From Antarctobacter sediminis (GTDB taxonomy: Bacteria; Pseudomonadota; Alphaproteobacteria; Rhodobacterales; Rhodobacteraceae), in contig NZ_JAHUZG010000001.1 of assembly GCF_019218285.1 (NCBI RefSeq), positions 1,426,001 to 1,490,000 on the forward strand: a DNA stretch of 64,000 bases, in the 5' to 3' direction. The notes beneath the pieces are model-generated. The model searched no databases and was not told the origin of the DNA. It saw only the letters and a program-made list of their open reading frames with translations. Positions 60,218 through 64,000 of the stretch are shown piece after piece (position 1 is the first letter of the stretch; the number at the start of each line of letters is the position of its first letter). A program made the translations under genes and the position numbers.

Positions 60218-62539
60218 ATGCCCCTGCCCCGCATCATACTGGCCCTGCTGACCCTCTGCATGCTGAGCCTGCTGCCCCGTATGCTGGCCGCCCAGCCCGA
60301 CGGGCGCGGTTGGCCCGGCGACTGGCAGACCTATTGGTCCACGGGCGAGGCCTTTGTCCTGCTGCAACAGCGCGGCGGCACGGTCAGCGGCACCTATCAG
60401 CCCGGCGACGGGCGGCTGACCGGCACCACGGACAACGGCGTGCTGCGCGGCACATGGACCGAGGGCAACAAAAGCGGCGGATTCATCTTTGTCCTGTCGC
60501 AGGACGGACAGAGCTTTGCCGGGCGGTTCGGGACCGGCGACTGGTGGAACGGGCACCGCGCCGAAATCGCACAGTTGCAACGCCCCGACTGGTTCAGCGG
60601 CGAAACCCCTCAGGCCACGCTGCGCAGCATCCTGACCGCCGCAAATGACGCCCAGTACCACGGGCGCGAGGGGCAGGTTCGCTGGATTGCGCCCCTGCTG
60701 ACCTATGAGGCCCCCGAGGGCGACAGTTCCGACCGGGACCGGCGGCGGCGGGCGCTGTGGCATATCCTCGACATCTCGACCTTTCGCCTGTGGGATGCGC
60801 CGATCCCGGACCCGGATGCGCAGCCCGGTGCCGAACTGGCGTTCGACATCGGCCCCGAAGGCACCGGCGCCAGCTATCGGTTGCTCTTTCAACTGGCCGA
60901 GGATGGCACATGGCAGTTGCTGGTGCCGCCCGCGGCGGTGCTTCAGGCCGATCTGGCGCGGCTGGTGGCGGCGCGCGGGCATGAAACGCTGGAAGAACTG
61001 GAAAAGGCCCGCGCTGGCAGTCCGCGCATGGTCATGATGGATTTCCTGCTGGGCACCCGGGACTGGGACGGCGCGGGCGGCGCGCGGGCGATGCGGGCGC
61101 TGGATCTGGACCATGTGCCAAGGCAATTGCGCCGCGCCGAAGGTGCGCTGATGGCGGATTACCTGCGCCAGAGCCTTGACCGCATCGGCTTTGTCACGTG
61201 GCAGGAACTCCCCGACGATCCGGAACGCCCCCTGCCCTACACCTATTACAGGCACCCGCTGGGCAGCATCACCATCGCCCCGACCGACATCCTTGACGAG
61301 GACGGGCGGCTGATCGAACGGCGCTGGCGCTTTTCGCGTGAGACGATGGAGATGCTGCCAGCGCTGTACACCGCGCTGGAGAGGATGCCGCTGGCGCCGG
61401 GCCTGCGCGCGCCGGAACCGCTGTCGCAGTTCTTTGCCACCCGCAAGGCGGTGCTGGCCAAAGGCGCATGGCTGCAACAGCGACTGTTCGGTCTGGAACT
61501 GTGGCAATGGGCGGGGCTGGCGGGATACCTCGTGCTGATGGGCGGGGCCCTGACGCTGGGCTGGCGGCTGTCGCGGCGTCTGGACGGGGCCACAGGGGCA
61601 CTGGGCCACGTGGCTGGCCAATTGGCCGGGCCGCTGGGCCTGATGGCCGCGGCCCTTCTGTTTCTTGACGCCAGCGAACGGCTGGGCCTGACACTCAGCG
61701 CCTTCGGTCCGGTGTCGGCGCTGTCGGCGGTGCTGCTGATCTTTGCGCTGGCGGCGCTGGCCTATCGCGTGATCTCGGTGGTTTTTGCGGCGTTGATGGC
61801 GCGGGCGACGCAGACGCAGGCCTATACGGATGAAATCGTGCTGTCGCTGGCGCAGGGGCTGCTCAAGCTGCTGATTGTCGTGGGGGCGGTGATCGCCTGC
61901 GCCGATGTGGCGGGCCTGCCTTACGAAGGCGTGCTGACCGGGCTGGGGATCGGCGGCGTCGCGCTGGCCTTTGCGGCACGGGAAACCGTGTCGAACATCA
62001 TCGGCGGCGCGATCCTTCTGTCTGACCGCCCGTTCCGCAAGGGCGACCTTGTCGAGGCGGCGGGCACGCTGGCGGTGATCGAAACGGTGGGCCTGCGGTC
62101 GACGCGGCTGCGGACGCTGGATGACACCTTGATGATTGTGCCCAATGCGCAACTGTCGGATCAGGTGATTTCCAACTGGGGCAGCCGCCGGAAACGGCGG
62201 GTGCTGATGCAGATCGGACTGACCTACCAGACCCCGCGCGACCGGTTGCAGGGGTTTGTCGAACGCCTGCGCGAAGTCTATGCCGCCCAGCCCGAGGCTG
62301 ACACCGACAGCGTGACCATCGGCGTCAAGACCCTTGGACCCCATAGCATCGACATCGAGCTATGGGGCCATTTCCGCGTCTTCAGTTACGAGGCGCAGAT
62401 CGCCGCGCAACAGGCGCTGATCCTCGACATCCTCGCCCTTGCCGAAGAGCTTGGCGTCGCGTTCGCCTATCCCACCCAGACCGTCCACCTTGGCAACAAC
62501 GGGTCGGACGTTCCGGCCGCGCCGGTCGACGGGGTGTAG
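60218..62539 (+). CDS. Mechanosensitive channel of the MscS family with long N-terminal domain, 773 aa
   Basis: Membrane channel that opens on membrane tension. A signal sequence (MPLPRIILALLTLCMLSLL) is followed by a soluble domain of about 400 residues, then membrane helices near residues 430-590 (LELWQWAGLAGYLVLMGGAL, AGQLAGPLGLMAAALLFL, VSALSAVLLIFALAALAY, LKLLIVVGAVIACADVAG), the pore helix GIGGVALAFAARETVSNIIGG, and the MscS beta domain with LSDRPFRKGDLVEA and a C-terminal alpha/beta part. Only the last third is family-like; the N-terminal domain is unusually long. AAGGAA precedes the ATG. It is divergent from the PIG-L gene and convergent with the B12-linked gene. Confidence 0.9.
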   Translation: MPLPRIILALLTLCMLSLLPRMLAAQPDGRGWPGDWQTYWSTGEAFVLLQQRGGTVSGTYQPGDGRLTGTTDNGVLRGTWTEGNKSGGFIFVLSQDGQSFAGRFGTGDWWNGHRAEIAQLQRPDWFSGETPQATLRSILTAANDAQYHGREGQVRWIAPLLTYEAPEGDSSDRDRRRRALWHILDISTFRLWDAPIPDPDAQPGAELAFDIGPEGTGASYRLLFQLAEDGTWQLLVPPAAVLQADLARLVAARGHETLEELEKARAGSPRMVMMDFLLGTRDWDGAGGARAMRALDLDHVPRQLRRAEGALMADYLRQSLDRIGFVTWQELPDDPERPLPYTYYRHPLGSITIAPTDILDEDGRLIERRWRFSRETMEMLPALYTALERMPLAPGLRAPEPLSQFFATRKAVLAKGAWLQQRLFGLELWQWAGLAGYLVLMGGALTLGWRLSRRLDGATGALGHVAGQLAGPLGLMAAALLFLDASERLGLTLSAFGPVSALSAVLLIFALAALAYRVISVVFAALMARATQTQAYTDEIVLSLAQGLLKLLIVVGAVIACADVAGLPYEGVLTGLGIGGVALAFAARETVSNIIGGAILLSDRPFRKGDLVEAAGTLAVIETVGLRSTRLRTLDDTLMIVPNAQLSDQVISNWGSRRKRRVLMQIGLTYQTPRDRLQGFVERLREVYAAQPEADTDSVTIGVKTLGPHSIDIELWGHFRVFSYEAQIAAQQALILDILALAEELGVAFAYPTQTVHLGNNGSDVPAAPVDGV

Positions 62540-62565
62540 GCTGCGCATTCACTGCGCAACGTCCT

Positions 62566-62868
62566 TCAGATCGACAGCCGCCGCTGCCGCGCGCCGCCGC
62601 GCCGCTGCGGGCGCGGCAAAGGCAGGTCCAGCGGCTGGCCGGGGCGTTGCAGCGATTGCCGCAACAGCGCGCAAAAGGCCGCCACCGCCGGATCGGTTTG
62701 GACGAAAGGCTGCGCCCGCAGCCATGCCCGCACGGCCTGCGACTCGTAACTGCTGTGGCCCGGCAGGCTGCCCAGCCATTGCATATAGGCCATGCTGGCC
62801 AGTTCCCGCGCCCGTTCCGGGGTTTCGGTCTGTGCCTGCAATTGAGTCAGCACTTTTTCGATCGTCAT
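62566..62868 (-). CDS. Hypothetical protein under a cobalamin riboswitch, 100 aa
   Basis: Not recognised. The start MTIEKVLTQLQAQTETPE at 62868 has a GCGGAGGGCG site just upstream. The first 75 residues look helical (ERARELASMAYMQWLGSL, QAVRAWLRAQPFV, AFCALLRQSLQRP), and the last ~25 are basic and proline-rich (RPQRRGGARQRRLSI). No signal peptide, cysteines are few (one). It is the only gene between the riboswitch (63001-63178) and the convergent MscS gene, so the riboswitch presumably controls it. An upstream ATG at 62913 has no ribosome site. Confidence 0.72.
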   Translation of the reverse strand: MTIEKVLTQLQAQTETPERARELASMAYMQWLGSLPGHSSYESQAVRAWLRAQPFVQTDPAVAAFCALLRQSLQRPGQPLDLPLPRPQRRGGARQRRLSI

Positions 62869-63300
62869 CGCGCCCTCCGCGCAAGATGGGGGACGGACAC
62901 CGGGATCAGCCATCGGGAAGGTGCAGCGCACCCGAAAGATCGACGCCGACACCGGGGCACCCCGCCCGGGTTGAGTGACTTCGGCGCCAAGTGGCACCGG
63001 CGATGGCAGGTCTCCTGACTCGCGGGTCAAGGCACGCTCCCGAACCTTCCCGGGCCGATCGGCCCAGTGGTCTTTTCGGGATGGCTCGCCGCTTACAGTT
63101 GCGGGGGCAGTCGCGGGATTGGGGCCTTGCCCCGCACCGCGTTCCCTATTCGACCGCGGGCATCCGCGGTCACCATCGACGGGCAGAGTGGCGCAGCACC
63201 GCGATCCGGTCAAGCGGTCCCTGCGGTTCCCCGGCGGCATCGGCTTGCGCCGGGATGCCGCAGCAGGGACACTGGCGCATCTATCACCGGAGCCCGCCCC
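62869..63300. other. Intergenic region holding a cobalamin riboswitch and a LysR promoter
   Basis: 432 bases between the small gene (minus) and the LysR gene (plus). It holds the riboswitch at 63001-63178 and about 120 bases on each side. Between the aptamer and the gene there are GC-rich hairpins that could act in the expression platform. Near the LysR start, GGAGCCCG lies upstream of the GTG. No other gene is seen. Confidence 0.8.
63001..63178 (-). ncRNA. Cobalamin (B12) riboswitch
   Basis: Read on the minus strand, the B12 box AGTCAGGAGACCTGCC (63005-63020) is a perfect match to the consensus. Upstream in the transcript are GCAACTGTAAGCGG and the conserved CCACTG core, with G-rich GGGAACGCGGTGC near the 5' side. 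The closing stem P1 pairs CGATGG (63173-63178) with CCATCG (63001-63006), and a further stem GACCGCGG-ATGC-CCGCGGTC lies just inside. It is followed in the transcript by the small hypothetical gene at 62566-62868, which should be repressed by cobalamin. Confidence 0.95.
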
Positions 63301-64000
63301 GTGACCCAGATCACGCTCAAGCAACTCGAAGCCTTTGTTCAGGTGGCCGACCTGTCCAGCTTTCGCCGTGCGGCAGAGCGGCTGAACACCACGCAACCCA
63401 ATATCTCGACCCGGATTTCAGCGCTGGAGTCGCTGCTGCGCCAGCGCCTGTTCGACCGCGATGCCGGGTCGGTGCGGCTGACACCGGCGGGGCGGACGCT
63501 GTTGCCGCGCGCCCGCGCAGTGCTGGGGGCGCTGGACGGTTTCCTGGCCGCCGCCGGCGAAGAACAGCTGTACGAAGGCGTGCTGCGGCTGGGCGTGACC
63601 GAAATGATCGTGCACAGCTGGCTTGGGCCGTTCCTGCGCGCGCTCAAGGCGCGGCTGCCCGCCATCGAGGTCGAACTGACCGTGGATCTGTCGGCCAACC
63701 TGTCCCCGGCGCTGTTCAGCCGCGGGTTGGACCTGACGTTGCAAAGCGGCCCTTTCGGGCGGCAGATTTCCGGCGGCGCGGACCTTGGGGCCTTTCCGTT
63801 GATCTGGGTCGCCGCCCCAGGTCTGAAAATGCATGGCCGCCCGCTGACGCTGGACCAGATTGCCCGGCACCCGGTTCTGGCTCATGCCAAGGGCACCCTG
63901 CCGCACGAACAACTGCGCGACCATTTCGCCTCGCACCCCGATGTGGACGTGCGGCTGGTGCCTTCGACCAACCTTGCCGCCTGTTTGCAGATGACGCTTG
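63301..64000 (+). CDS. LysR-family transcriptional regulator, C-terminal part cut by window
   Basis: First 233 codons of a LysR regulator. The GTG start at 63301 (MTQITLKQLEAFVQVADLSS) has GGAGCC upstream. The winged helix is FRRAAERLNTTQPNISTRISALE, with LTPAGRTLLPRA next, and the effector domain begins near residue 95 (LRLGVTEMIVHSWLGPFL). It is divergent from the riboswitch-controlled gene, 122 bases from its leader. The target genes lie outside the window or may include the divergent gene. Confidence 0.9.
   Translation, partial: MTQITLKQLEAFVQVADLSSFRRAAERLNTTQPNISTRISALESLLRQRLFDRDAGSVRLTPAGRTLLPRARAVLGALDGFLAAAGEEQLYEGVLRLGVTEMIVHSWLGPFLRALKARLPAIEVELTVDLSANLSPALFSRGLDLTLQSGPFGRQISGGADLGAFPLIWVAAPGLKMHGRPLTLDQIARHPVLAHAKGTLPHEQLRDHFASHPDVDVRLVPSTNLAACLQMTL

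Overview
This 64 kb window is a high-GC, gene-dense stretch of a chromosome or large replicon. It most likely comes from an alphaproteobacterium of the Roseobacter/Rhodobacteraceae type. That reading rests on the mix of a TRAP transporter, heterotetrameric sarcosine oxidase (soxBDAG), a TamA/TamB pair, Caulobacter-like xylB/xylD homologues, many SDR enzymes for sugar acids and a recurrent GC-rich intergenic repeat. No rRNA, tRNA, CRISPR array, transposase or phage gene was seen. The window is mostly catabolic and transport genes.

Layout. (1) 1-4903: a minus-strand acyl-CoA unit (BKACE/DUF849 enzyme cut by the window edge, NDP-forming acyl-CoA synthetase, acyl-CoA dehydrogenase) with a divergent GlxA/CdhR-type regulator, suggesting breakdown of carnitine or a related betaine. 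(2) 4996-17580: a sugar-acid region with a split transketolase, SDR, FAH-type diketo-acid hydrolase, FadR-type GntR regulator, TRAP transporter, Fe(II) dioxygenase, UxaA-type dehydratase, Gfo/Idh oxidoreductase and a 2-keto-3-deoxy-fuconate-dehydrogenase-like SDR. (3) 17661-30575: an EamA exporter, SDR, a XylD-type pentonate dehydratase, a secreted LprI-like protein with an RraA-like protein, a second dioxygenase with divergent LacI regulator, a HIBADH-type dehydrogenase, then lysE, a glycolate-oxidase-like gene, kdgK, denD and a xylB-like gene. (4) 30757-34672: cysK, a flavodoxin, a 2-hydroxyacid dehydrogenase and an aminotransferase. (5) 34855-42068: crotonase, amidohydrolase, flavin monooxygenase, a CUT2 sugar ABC transporter and a DUF4336 protein. 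(6) 42421-48377: tamB and tamA. (7) 48474-58132: soxG, soxA, soxD, soxB, a TetR regulator, a non-pyrrolysine MttB-family protein and a dimethylglycine-dehydrogenase-like flavoprotein. (8) 58319-64000: a PIG-L-type deacetylase with proline-rich repeats, a long MscS channel, an orphan small gene behind a cobalamin riboswitch, and a LysR regulator cut by the window edge.

How it fits together. Regions 2 and 3 look like one scattered non-phosphorylative sugar/sugar-acid programme: dehydrogenase, dehydratase, oxidation of the 2-keto-3-deoxy acid and hydrolytic cleavage to pyruvate plus a two- or three-carbon hydroxy acid, which the glycolate/lactate-oxidase-like flavoprotein could consume. A palindrome with core TGGTATACCA lies in four separate intergenic regions (five copies) in front of these genes and is the natural candidate operator of the GntR protein encoded at 8695-9378. 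Region 7 looks like a demethylation cascade for methylated glycines: MttB-like protein, DMGDH-like flavoprotein, then sarcosine oxidase.

At least ten copies of an extragenic hairpin element are scattered through the window. The strongest puzzles are the orphan gene behind the B12 riboswitch, the predicted GntR regulon, the MttB/DMGDH pair and the repeat family. All functional statements come from reading motifs and recalled family knowledge; no database search was run.
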